Positions 1 through 6,569 of a stretch of 6,569 bases of DNA are shown here, one piece after another. The stretch covers positions 1 to 6,569 of the forward strand of contig JAQUHL010000120.1 of assembly GCA_028683635.1 (NCBI GenBank). Direction: 5' to 3'. This DNA comes from Candidatus Cloacimonadota bacterium (GTDB taxonomy: Bacteria > Cloacimonadota > Cloacimonadia > Cloacimonadales > Cloacimonadaceae). The notes beneath the pieces are model-generated. The model saw only the letters and a program-made list of their open reading frames with translations, was not told the DNA's origin and searched no databases. Both the position numbers and the translations under genes were made by a program. Positions within the stretch are counted from its first letter, which is position 1; every line of letters begins with the position of its first letter.

Positions 1-143
1 TCGAGGATTTTGGCATATTGAAAAAAGCTTTCTGGAAGGCAAAAGATATCTGCCTTTCCTCCGATTTTGAAGCTGGTGTGTAAACTCATCGGTTCATCGA
101 AAGAAATGATTCCAGCTTCATAAAGCTCTGGGAAGGTATTCAA
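1..143 (-). CDS. murB: UDP-N-acetylenolpyruvoylglucosamine reductase MurB, N-terminal fragment (runs off the left edge)
   Basis: MurB is the cytoplasmic FAD enzyme that uses NADPH to reduce UDP-GlcNAc-enolpyruvate to UDP-MurNAc, an early step in peptidoglycan synthesis. Only about 47 codons are visible. They contain the characteristic start of the FAD-binding domain, HTSFKIGGKADIF (codons ending near position 45), which matches the family pattern H-T-[TS]-[FM]-[RK]-I-G-G-x-A-D, preceded by an acidic/proline lead (DEPMSL) as in other MurB proteins. The frame is open to the left edge. The start is uncertain: the only canonical start codon giving a family-like N-terminus is TTG at 143-141, which lacks a good Shine-Dalgarno. 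The ATG at 89-87 would begin directly at the flavin motif and is probably too short. A good Shine-Dalgarno further up points to an ATC at 164-162. The gene follows dinG by about 31 nt on the same strand, probably in the same operon. Family assignment rests on one strong motif; the catalytic half is outside the window. Confidence 0.82.
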   Translation of the reverse strand, partial: MNTFPELYEAGIISFDEPMSLHTSFKIGGKADIFCLPESFFQYAKIL

Positions 144-170
144 AATATGGATTTGGGAAGTGATGGCACA

Positions 171-176
171 CCTCTT
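171..176 (-). promoter_or_regulatory. Shine-Dalgarno-like AAGAGG at the dinG stop, ahead of murB
   Basis: Reading the minus strand, AAGAGG overlaps the TAA stop of dinG (177-175). It is the only purine-rich ribosome-binding-like site near the start of the murB frame. It lies 6 nt upstream of an in-frame ATC (164-162) but 27 nt upstream of the in-frame TTG (143-141), so it fits the ATC better by spacing. A GTG overlapping it (171-169) is out of the murB frame and reaches a stop after 17 codons. Stop-codon overlap would fit translational coupling to dinG. Confidence 0.4.
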
Positions 177-3021
177 AGGATTTGATAAAAAAGTTGCTTA
201 CTTCATAGAGCAGTTGATGCTCATCTTTGAGTTCAACGCACTGGGCGGGGAGAACCATCTTAAAATATTCTCCATAGCGTTTTTTGCTCACCCGGGAATC
301 CATGATCAGCACAATCCCCCGGTCAGATTTGCTGCGTATGAGTCTGCCAAAACCCTGCCTGAGTTTAAGCAGGGCATTGGGCAGCATATAGTGCATGAAG
401 GAATCTCTGTTTTCCCGATCCAGCTTTTCGATGAGTGCTTCGACCAGGGGATCGGAGGGTGGTTGGAAGGGAAGCTTGAACAGAATCAGCAGAGATAGCG
501 ACTCGCCCTGTACATCCACACCTTCCCAAAAGGAGTTGGTTCCCAAAAGTACTCCATTCTGAGCCTTTTTGAACTCGTTCAAAATCGAAGTGCGGCTTCC
601 GCCCTTACCCTGGGCAAAAAAGGGTCTCTGCCGATGATAAAGATTTTCACCCAGGTGATCATATACGGAATTCAAATCCTTGTACGAAGTAAAAAGCAGC
701 ATAGTACCAACTTCGGTGGCGGTTACCACTTCCTCCAGGCAGGATAGAGCTTGAGGCATGAAAAACCTGTCTTTGTGTTCCGGGAGGAAACTTCCGATCA
801 GAAGCTTTGCCTGCTGTGAATAGTCGAAGGGGGAATCTACAATGCTTTCCAGCACGTCTTTATCCGAAACCAGATTCAGGCCGCTCTGTTGGTTGAAATA
901 TTTGAATGATCCTCTGAGTGACAGCGTGGCAGAGGTGAAAACAATGCTGGGTAACCTTTTGTATAAGAGATTGTGCAGGTGGGAATTGACTTCGATGGGT
1001 GCATAATTGAACGAGGCAGTGGGGATGTTGCGTTCGGGCTTGGGAAAACTTTCAATCCATAGAGCATACTCATCCAAATTGGGATTTGCCAAGGTAATTA
1101 AAGCACCCTCGAACTCGTTGATCCTCTGCACAAAACCATTGATGGTCTCGATTACAATATCGTAACCGGGCATCAGCTTACTATTGATCCCACTAAGGAC
1201 ATTGGAGAGGGCGGTAAGATCCTTGGCCAGATCTCTCCAGATTAACAGGATACTTTGCAGATTATCCACAATTTCCGGATATCTCTCCAGCTCTTTGATC
1301 CTCAGCTTCCCATAGCTATCTGCCTCTTCGCAGATCTTGGAGGCATAGCTAAAGAGCTGGGTAATGGGATTTCGCAGCTTTTCAGATCGTTCCTCCATTC
1401 TATTGCAGAGCAGGGCTATATGTTCTTTGTCAGCATCAGTTACCAAGCTTTTGGCGAGAGTGCTAAGAAGTTGGGCAAGGTACCCGCTCTGTTTGCGTCG
1501 GTGGGTAGAGGAGAGAGAATTGATTAGATGGGAGAGATCAGTATAGCCAATATCGAAGCCCAAATGCTTTGAGGCAGAGGCCATCAGATTGTGCGCCTCA
1601 TCGATGATCAGATGTTCGTAATCCCCAAGGGTGGTGTTGTCCATCCGCATGTCTGCCAAAAGCAGGGAGTGGTTGACCACGATCAGGGAGGCAGTTTCCA
1701 TTTCTTTGCGGAGCTTCATGGCAAAGCACTTGCCATGGAATTTGCATTTTCTGGCTAAGCAGGAATAGCGGTCAGAGCAGATTTTTCGCCACAAAATCCG
1801 ATGCCTGTCCCGGTCGAAGGAGGAGTTTTCCGAGATATCGCCTGTATTAGTAAGCAAATACCAGACAAGTAGATACATCATGCCATGAGCTTCGTAGGGA
1901 CTCAACCCCCGGCTTTGTTCCTGTAAAAGCTCTTCCCAGCGTCTTTCGCAGATATAGTTTTCTCTGCCTTTGACCATCACTGCTTTGAAGGGAAGGGGCA
2001 GGATATCCTTCAGAGTGGGCAGATCCTTGAAAAATAGCTGCTCCTGCAGGTTCTTCGTATTTGTGGAGACCACGGTCTTCTTCTTGAATTGGTTGGCAAA
2101 GATCAGAGCAGGGGCGAGGTAGGCAAAGCTTTTTCCAACCCCAGTTCCTGCTTCCACCACCAGGAACTCGCTGTTACTCAAAGCAAGCTGGACCTGTTCT
2201 GCCATATCGAGCTGGCCAGAACGGAATTCGTATTGGGAAAACTTCTTGTCAAAGAGGCCACCGGTGCCGAAGATGTCATTGAGATCAAGCTTTTGGGATG
2301 TAGCTTTGCTTTCGATGATATTTACGGCCGGATTATCCGGCAGCTTGTTTCTGGACATCAGAAGCGAATTTGTCTGTTGAAAGCCAGCAATGGCAGATAT
2401 AAACTCTCCATTGGCGTTTTCGATCTGAGCTTGTTTGGCAAGCCCGGCAAGGCGCATATTCAGGGACATGGGATAGTGGTTGATCACAAAATTGGTCATT
2501 TTACACAGCACTTCACCGGTCGCAGTGGCATCAGCATCTGCCCGGTGAGCATTTTCCAAGCTTACCCCAAAATGCTCCGTCAGGCTGCTAAGCTTGTGGT
2601 CATTCAGATAAGGAAGGTAAAACCTGCTTAGTTCCGCAGTATCCCAGGATTTGTTAAAAAGGGGTAGCCTTCCACATTTGATCAGGCTGTGGTTAATGAA
2701 TCCCAGGTCGAAGGAGATGTTGTGCCCAACCAGCACGGAATCTTTGGTAAAATCCAGAAATTCTTTCAGGACTGTGTCTATCCTGGGTGCCTGTTTCAGA
2801 TCCTGGGGCGAGATATGAGTGAGGAATTCGATGAATTTGGGAACGCTTTTATGGGGACGGACAAAACTGTCAAAACTGGCAGCGACTATCCCGTTCTCAA
2901 ACCTGATGGCAGCCAGCTCGATGATTTCATCCTTTTGAGCATCGAGCCCTGTGGTTTCCACATCGATGGCTACAAAAGAAAGACCTGGATAATTTTTCCG
3001 CTCCGATGTGCTGTCCGTCAC
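175..3021 (-). CDS. dinG: DinG-family ATP-dependent DNA helicase fused to a DnaQ-like 3'-5' exonuclease
   Basis: This 948-residue cytoplasmic protein joins a DEDDh exonuclease to an XPD/DinG-type superfamily 2 helicase; the length is close to the exonuclease-fused DinG of Firmicutes (about 930 residues). The exonuclease (about 14-178) has DVETTG with D20 and E22, GHNISFD with D105, and H159-x4-D164, so all catalytic residues are present. The helicase has a Q-motif-like segment (264-270), Walker A AGTGVGKS (291-298), motif Ia (317-329), DEAH (474-477), TSATL (696-700), motif V with FWEGVD (831-836) and motif VI QGFGRLIRS (889-897). C358, C421, C426 and C432 form the Fe-S pattern, with the last three spaced as in E. 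coli DinG C194, C199 and C205. C415 is an extra nearby cysteine. Residues about 480-690 are a helical insertion in the Arch position. The family unwinds 5'-3' and resolves R-loops, forks and similar structures; the role here is inferred. The GTG start is supported by a strong Shine-Dalgarno and lies 2 nt after the upstream stop. Confidence 0.95.
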   Translation of the reverse strand: MTDSTSERKNYPGLSFVAIDVETTGLDAQKDEIIELAAIRFENGIVAASFDSFVRPHKSVPKFIEFLTHISPQDLKQAPRIDTVLKEFLDFTKDSVLVGHNISFDLGFINHSLIKCGRLPLFNKSWDTAELSRFYLPYLNDHKLSSLTEHFGVSLENAHRADADATATGEVLCKMTNFVINHYPMSLNMRLAGLAKQAQIENANGEFISAIAGFQQTNSLLMSRNKLPDNPAVNIIESKATSQKLDLNDIFGTGGLFDKKFSQYEFRSGQLDMAEQVQLALSNSEFLVVEAGTGVGKSFAYLAPALIFANQFKKKTVVSTNTKNLQEQLFFKDLPTLKDILPLPFKAVMVKGRENYICERRWEELLQEQSRGLSPYEAHGMMYLLVWYLLTNTGDISENSSFDRDRHRILWRKICSDRYSCLARKCKFHGKCFAMKLRKEMETASLIVVNHSLLLADMRMDNTTLGDYEHLIIDEAHNLMASASKHLGFDIGYTDLSHLINSLSSTHRRKQSGYLAQLLSTLAKSLVTDADKEHIALLCNRMEERSEKLRNPITQLFSYASKICEEADSYGKLRIKELERYPEIVDNLQSILLIWRDLAKDLTALSNVLSGINSKLMPGYDIVIETINGFVQRINEFEGALITLANPNLDEYALWIESFPKPERNIPTASFNYAPIEVNSHLHNLLYKRLPSIVFTSATLSLRGSFKYFNQQSGLNLVSDKDVLESIVDSPFDYSQQAKLLIGSFLPEHKDRFFMPQALSCLEEVVTATEVGTMLLFTSYKDLNSVYDHLGENLYHRQRPFFAQGKGGSRTSILNEFKKAQNGVLLGTNSFWEGVDVQGESLSLLILFKLPFQPPSDPLVEALIEKLDRENRDSFMHYMLPNALLKLRQGFGRLIRSKSDRGIVLIMDSRVSKKRYGEYFKMVLPAQCVELKDEHQLLYEVSNFFIKS

Positions 3022-3023
3022 TA

Positions 3024-6000
3024 TCAGCCTTCCTCCCGGTAAAGATTGTAACGATTCAGCTTCTTGATCAAGCCCTGCCTGGATAAACCAAGCTCTTTGG
3101 CTGCCTGGGTCTGGTTCCAGTCACACTGCATCATGATATCGAGGATCATCTTCCGTTCCAGCTCTTCTATCGCATCCTTGAGGGATTTTTTACCAAGCAG
3201 CAAGTTGATGGTTTGGGCATTTTCCACAAAGCGATAAACTTCCTCTGAAAAATCGGTGGGGTTAATGAAGGATTTGTCTTCCACCAGGGTTACAGCCCTT
3301 TCGATCTCATTTTCCAGTTGGCGGACGTTTCCCGGCCAGTCGTAACGTTCCAAGAGGCGCATGGCTTCTTCGGAGATTCCGGCAACATTTTTACTGATGC
3401 GTTTATTGTATTTATCAAGGAAGTGAATGGCCAGCAAGGGAATATCACCGGGGCGGTTTTTCAGGGGAGGAACTTCGATCTTGATTACATTTAGCCGGTA
3501 ATAGAGATCCAAACGGAAGTGCCCGGATTTTACCCTTTCCAGGAGTGAGACGTTTGTAGCGCACACCACTCTCACATTTACCTTTTCGGTCTTAGTGGCA
3601 CCCACTCTTTTGATCTCGCCTTCCTGAAGAAAGCGTAATAGTTTTGCCTGGGTGGATTGGGAAATATCGGAAATCTCATCCAGGAAAAAGGTTCCCCCAT
3701 CCGCGATTTCGAACAATCCCTTTTTGTCGTAGGCAGCGCCAGTGAACGAACCTTTCACATGCCCAAAGAGTTCGCTTTCCAAAAGAGTTTCAGGAAGAGC
3801 ACCGCAATACTGGGCCACAAAGGCCTTGCTTGCCCGGTTGCTGCTATAGTGCAAGGCTCTGGCTATCAGCTCTTTACCTGTTCCGCTGGGTCCTTCCAAC
3901 AGAACTGAAGTGGGGGTGTCCTTCACCTTTTCGATTACTTCAAAGATCTTTAGCATCTCCGGGCTCTTACCAATGATATTGGCATAGATATTTCCTGCAT
4001 TGAGTTGTTCCCTGATGATGGCATGGGTCTTTTCCAGGTTTTGAGAGCGGATGTTTTCGATGATGACGATGATCTGGTTGCAGAGGGCGGAGAGCAGATT
4101 GATCATCCTCTCGGAAAAGTAATTAGCGCCACTGTGGCAAAACAGGAGCACTGCTCCCTGAACCGAGCGTCTGATGGATAGGGGGATGATCAGAATATTA
4201 TTGTATTCAGGGGCAAAATGGGGCTGTTTGTAGTTACCCAGACGGTTGTCCGTGAAAGCCTGCATGATCAGGTTCATAAAGACGTCATACACAGGGTTGT
4301 CGTGGCTGAAATTGTGAAAGATTTTATATTCCCAGGATTCGGGTATGTTGGAATTGTTGTGCAAGCAAAGGATACCACCGTCTGCATCGGACATATCGAT
4401 GAGTGAGCCAAGTGCCTGCTCGATAAGTACATCCAGGTCTGTGATCAGATTCAGGTTTTGGGTAATCTCGTAGAACTGGTTGAGCAGGTTTTCTTCAAAC
4501 TTTGCTTCCTTCAGCTCGGCGGAATATTCCCGGGATATCTTCTGAGCCAGAATGTCGTTCTTTTCCAGCAGCTTGATTGAGCCATATTGCAGGATGATTT
4601 TCCGGTTGTTTTTGAGGATATTCAGAGCTTGCTCCCATTCCTTCATATCGAACAGCACGCTGGCAAGCTCGAAATTGGCGAGTGAAAGCTCGTAGTTGTT
4701 TCTGGTTTCAACAAAGAATTTGATTGCTTCCGAGAGCAATTCTTTACTTCGATCCAAATTTTTCCGTTCCAGAAGAGCTTGTAAATAATGAGTACGCCCG
4801 ATTTCGAATTGTGAGCCCAGTTCATTTGCCATTTTGATTGCCTGGACAAGGTAGTAATCCGCACTTTCATAGTTGCGGGTCAGGATGAAATAGTAAGCCT
4901 GTTTCTGACAGCCTTCCAGGATCTTATCCCGGGCCGAGAGGGATTTGAAGAAATCGAAGCTTTCCACGAGGTAGCTATAGGCTTCCTTAAATTTATGGAG
5001 CTTGGTGAGAACGCTGCCCAGGTTGCCAAAGAGTTCTGCTTTGATATATTCATCACTTACACTGGGTAATAGTTCCTTGCCTTTGAAATAGAGATCATAG
5101 GCCAGGTTCAGTTCGTCCTGTTTTTCATAGACCTCACCCAAGTTGTTGAAAGAACGCAAGAGACCCTCTGTGAAGTTGTTTTCTTCGGATTTACTGATGC
5201 CCTGTTCGTAGTACTCAATGGATTTTGTCCAGTCTCCCTTTTTGAAAAACAGAGCTCCCAGGTTGTTCAGAGAGGCCACGATGTTGCGATGGAAATTGAA
5301 CTCAATGGCAACTTCAAGGGATTTCAGAAGAGCTTCCTCAGCCCGCTCATAGTTTGAATGATCCATCCATGTCACACCGATATTGTTGTAGATATTGGTG
5401 ATGTTATATGGCTCATTCAGCAGCTTCTGGATCTTGAGTGCTTCTTCCAGATAATATAGCGATCGATTCTGATCCCCCATATCGTCCATCAGGCCACCAA
5501 GGTTGTTGTAACACACGGAGATGCCATTGAGGTTATAGTGCTCCTTTTCAAGGGATAGGCTTTTCAGGAAGTATTGCTCGCTTTTCTCCCATTCGCCCTG
5601 GAACATATATAGGACACCAAAGTTGTTGTATGTGGCGGCGAGGCCATTGTAGTCCCCGGCGACAACATACATGGCTTCTGCATCTTTGAATGATTCTTCA
5701 GCCTGATCCCATTCATTTATGTAATAGTGGATTTTGCCCTTAATCTTTTTGGTTTCACCCTGCACCCGATAGCGGCTGATGTCGTCATCGATCAGGCTAT
5801 TGCTCTTTACCACATCTTCCAATACCTTGAGGGCTTCGGTGAAAGCTTCACTCTCGGTGAGGATATCTGCCTTGAGCAGCAGGATTTTGTTTTTCCAGTA
5901 TGGATTAATTGTGGCGGGGGAGTACTTTTTAATGATTTCCAGGGCAAAATTCGAGGAATTTACTGCAAAAAGATTGGCGGCAAGCTGAAAAACGACTTCT

Positions 6001-6569
6001 TCTGCAGGAATCTTGTTTGCAGAGCAGATTTGCAAGCTCTGGCGATAGTAATCCACTGCTTTTTCTTTTTCGTTCATATCCGACCACAGCTCACCAATTT
6101 TCATACTCAGATCAAGCTTCTGATCTGCTTTTTTGGTCTGATTCAGGATGAAGTTATAGATTGTGAACAGGCCCTCATTATCATTTATCCTGTTTATCTC
6201 ACTGATAACTTGGTTGAATAGCACATCATCGTAGATACCTTGGTGGATGAGGAGGTTGACCTGTACCTGTTTTAGCATTTTCTTCTTTTTTAGCAATTCA
6301 AAGAGCTTGGTGCGGAATGTGTCGTTGATTACTTCAGGCTTTTCCTTCATCCAGAGATTAAAGGAATTTTTCTTTTGGATCACATAGCTTTTGTTTTGGC
6401 CCCCAATCAGCCCGAGGTCTTTGATCCTATCCAGATCTGCCTTGAAGGTTTTAGAGTTGCAAAGTGCTTTTAGGTTTTCGTCCGAGACAGCACCATCCAA
6501 AATGTAGAATGCCAGTACCAGTTCTTGTTGGCTGCGCGTAAGCGAATCCAGTTGAGCCGTGTAAATCTG
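3024..6569 (-). CDS. Large TPR-GAF-AAA+ sigma-54-dependent transcriptional activator with Fis-type HTH, 5' end outside the window
   Basis: A cytoplasmic bacterial enhancer-binding protein that should hydrolyse ATP to remodel sigma-54 RNA polymerase. Numbering is from the TTG at 6500; 23 further in-frame codons reach the right edge without a stop, so the true start is upstream and 1181 residues are visible. In order: a winged-helix-like segment (before 1 to about 45), helical and TPR-like repeats (about 129-660), a GAF domain (about 672-815), AAA+ (about 838-1072) and an HTH_8/Fis domain (about 1105-1155, with NQTQAAKELGLSR). AAA+ motifs are Walker A EGPSGTGKE (869-877), the sigma-54 contact loop GSFTGA (917-922), Walker B GGTFFLDE (935-942), likely arginine fingers R996 and R1002, and sensor II WPGNVRQLE (1055-1063). 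Unusually, Y898 replaces the conserved Asn equivalent to PspF N64. No receiver or PAS domain is seen in the visible part, so input is probably through the TPR and GAF domains and whatever lies upstream. The winged helix before TPRs suggests an upstream STAND-like NTPase (inference). It reads directly into dinG. Target genes are unknown. Confidence 0.95.
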   Translation of the reverse strand, partial: QIYTAQLDSLTRSQQELVLAFYILDGAVSDENLKALCNSKTFKADLDRIKDLGLIGGQNKSYVIQKKNSFNLWMKEKPEVINDTFRTKLFELLKKKKMLKQVQVNLLIHQGIYDDVLFNQVISEINRINDNEGLFTIYNFILNQTKKADQKLDLSMKIGELWSDMNEKEKAVDYYRQSLQICSANKIPAEEVVFQLAANLFAVNSSNFALEIIKKYSPATINPYWKNKILLLKADILTESEAFTEALKVLEDVVKSNSLIDDDISRYRVQGETKKIKGKIHYYINEWDQAEESFKDAEAMYVVAGDYNGLAATYNNFGVLYMFQGEWEKSEQYFLKSLSLEKEHYNLNGISVCYNNLGGLMDDMGDQNRSLYYLEEALKIQKLLNEPYNITNIYNNIGVTWMDHSNYERAEEALLKSLEVAIEFNFHRNIVASLNNLGALFFKKGDWTKSIEYYEQGISKSEENNFTEGLLRSFNNLGEVYEKQDELNLAYDLYFKGKELLPSVSDEYIKAELFGNLGSVLTKLHKFKEAYSYLVESFDFFKSLSARDKILEGCQKQAYYFILTRNYESADYYLVQAIKMANELGSQFEIGRTHYLQALLERKNLDRSKELLSEAIKFFVETRNNYELSLANFELASVLFDMKEWEQALNILKNNRKIILQYGSIKLLEKNDILAQKISREYSAELKEAKFEENLLNQFYEITQNLNLITDLDVLIEQALGSLIDMSDADGGILCLHNNSNIPESWEYKIFHNFSHDNPVYDVFMNLIMQAFTDNRLGNYKQPHFAPEYNNILIIPLSIRRSVQGAVLLFCHSGANYFSERMINLLSALCNQIIVIIENIRSQNLEKTHAIIREQLNAGNIYANIIGKSPEMLKIFEVIEKVKDTPTSVLLEGPSGTGKELIARALHYSSNRASKAFVAQYCGALPETLLESELFGHVKGSFTGAAYDKKGLFEIADGGTFFLDEISDISQSTQAKLLRFLQEGEIKRVGATKTEKVNVRVVCATNVSLLERVKSGHFRLDLYYRLNVIKIEVPPLKNRPGDIPLLAIHFLDKYNKRISKNVAGISEEAMRLLERYDWPGNVRQLENEIERAVTLVEDKSFINPTDFSEEVYRFVENAQTINLLLGKKSLKDAIEELERKMILDIMMQCDWNQTQAAKELGLSRQGLIKKLNRYNLYREEG
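3028..3037 (-). promoter_or_regulatory. Ribosome-binding site deciding the GTG start of dinG
   Basis: The minus strand reads GGGAGGAAGG here, followed by CTGATA and then the GTG start at 3021-3019. The GGAGG core (3036-3032) is 10 nt from the start, and the second match GGAAGG (3033-3028) is 6 nt away. The site lies inside the last codons of the upstream regulator, whose TGA stop is at 3026-3024, leaving 2 nt before the GTG. This supports GTG rather than an internal start and suggests that ribosomes finishing the regulator can reinitiate on dinG. Confidence 0.75.
4791..5750 (-). repeat. Eight TPR units of exactly 40 residues (120 nt period) within the regulator
   Basis: Residues 251-570 of the regulator (numbered from the TTG at 6500) divide into eight 40-residue units with no insertion or deletion, starting at 251, 291, 331, 371, 411, 451, 491 and 531. 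Units 2-6 begin [YLF]NN[FLI]G, and most carry a W/Y-x-x-[AS] position near residue 14 and an alanine/serine-rich second helix. At the DNA level the plus-strand word GTTGTT recurs at the same phase at 5622, 5502, 5262 and 5142, with a close variant near 5383 and a weaker GTTGCC near 5022. Two more units of about 38 residues follow (571-646), and less regular repeat-like helices precede (129-250). The unit length and NNLG core resemble kinesin-light-chain-like TPRs (TPR_12). Confidence 0.85.
6366..6569 (-). other. Winged-helix-like segment at the visible N-terminus of the regulator
   Basis: The first roughly 68 visible residues read as LTRSQQELVLAFYILDG, then a short helix, then DLDRIKDLGLI, and a basic SYVIQKK strand. 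This follows the pattern L-x(3)-[EQ]-E-L-hydrophobic run-G, then L-x2-L-x2-L-G-[LI]-[IL], then a short beta wing, which is common in the winged-helix domain that follows the NTPase module in STAND/AAA_16 proteins and sits before TPRs. By contrast the known DNA-binding HTH of this protein is at its C-terminus. The assignment is by pattern only, and the NTPase itself would be outside the window. Confidence 0.5.

Noticed and set aside
169..225. Possible small gene from the GTG at 171-169 on the minus strand between dinG and murB
   Set aside because: It ends after 17 codons at a TGA (120-118) and the GTG overlaps the Shine-Dalgarno itself; there is no evidence it is translated.
160..498. 112-codon open frame on the plus strand overlapping the dinG 3' end and the murB leader
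   Set aside because: Antisense to conserved dinG motifs V-VI; composition and lack of family features indicate a shadow frame.
2089..2631. 180-codon open frame on the plus strand
   Set aside because: It lies wholly inside dinG on the opposite strand, its translation shows no recognisable domain, and the dinG frame here carries the exonuclease motifs, so it is a shadow frame.
3024..3188. Assigning the regulator to a two-component NtrC-type response regulator
   Set aside because: No receiver domain with the conserved Asp/Lys pattern precedes the AAA+ domain; the neighbouring module is a GAF domain preceded by TPRs.
3591..3620. TGGCAC words resembling a sigma-54 -24 element (also near 163-168)
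   Set aside because: Neither is followed by a GC-containing -12 element at the required 10-nt spacing, and both lie in or at the edge of coding sequence.
5727..6221. 164-codon open frame on the plus strand
   Set aside because: Antisense to the repeat region of the regulator, Cys/Phe-rich with no domain pattern, and no convincing ribosome-binding site was identified for it; treated as a shadow frame.
6498..6500. TTG as the start of the regulator
   Set aside because: The frame stays open for 23 more codons to the window edge, and those codons complete a winged-helix-like pattern, so the TTG is an internal Leu codon and the true start lies outside.

Overview
The window is fully coding on the minus strand and holds three consecutive genes, read from right to left. 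First is a very large sigma-54-type transcriptional activator (its 5' end lies beyond the right edge). Second is a complete DinG-family helicase with a fused 3'-5' exonuclease domain. Third is the first ~47 codons of murB, which runs off the left edge. The gaps are 2 nt and about 31 nt, no terminator is visible between genes, and the regulator-dinG junction looks translationally coupled, so the three are probably co-transcribed. There is no gene-free stretch over 300 bases. I saw no RNA gene, CRISPR array, insertion sequence, attachment site or origin.

Organism: a bacterium with peptidoglycan (murB) and sigma-54 control, with moderate GC (roughly mid-40s percent by eye). A bacterial enhancer-binding protein carrying a long TPR array resembles proteins I associate with deep-branching Gram-negative anaerobes such as Cloacimonadota. 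That placement is a low-confidence guess; nothing in the window fixes the taxon.

Region 6569-3024: the regulator reads, from its N-terminal side, as a winged-helix-like segment, a helical/TPR sensor of more than 500 residues, a GAF domain, a sigma-54 AAA+ domain and a Fis-type HTH. The TPR array contains eight units of exactly 40 residues. The AAA+ domain keeps Walker A and B, the arginine fingers and the sigma-54 contact loop, but has Tyr where PspF has its 'glutamate switch' Asn. Region 3021-175: the DinG-like protein keeps an intact DEDDh exonuclease site and an intact four-cysteine Fe-S pattern with E. coli DinG spacing, together with the helicase motifs. Region 143-1: murB start, without a conventional ATG start at the expected place.

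Together the locus links a signal-integrating regulator, a DNA repair/structure-resolving enzyme and a cell-wall precursor enzyme. Whether the regulator controls the two genes behind it, or only shares their transcript, cannot be decided from the sequence. The regulator is the most unusual item here.
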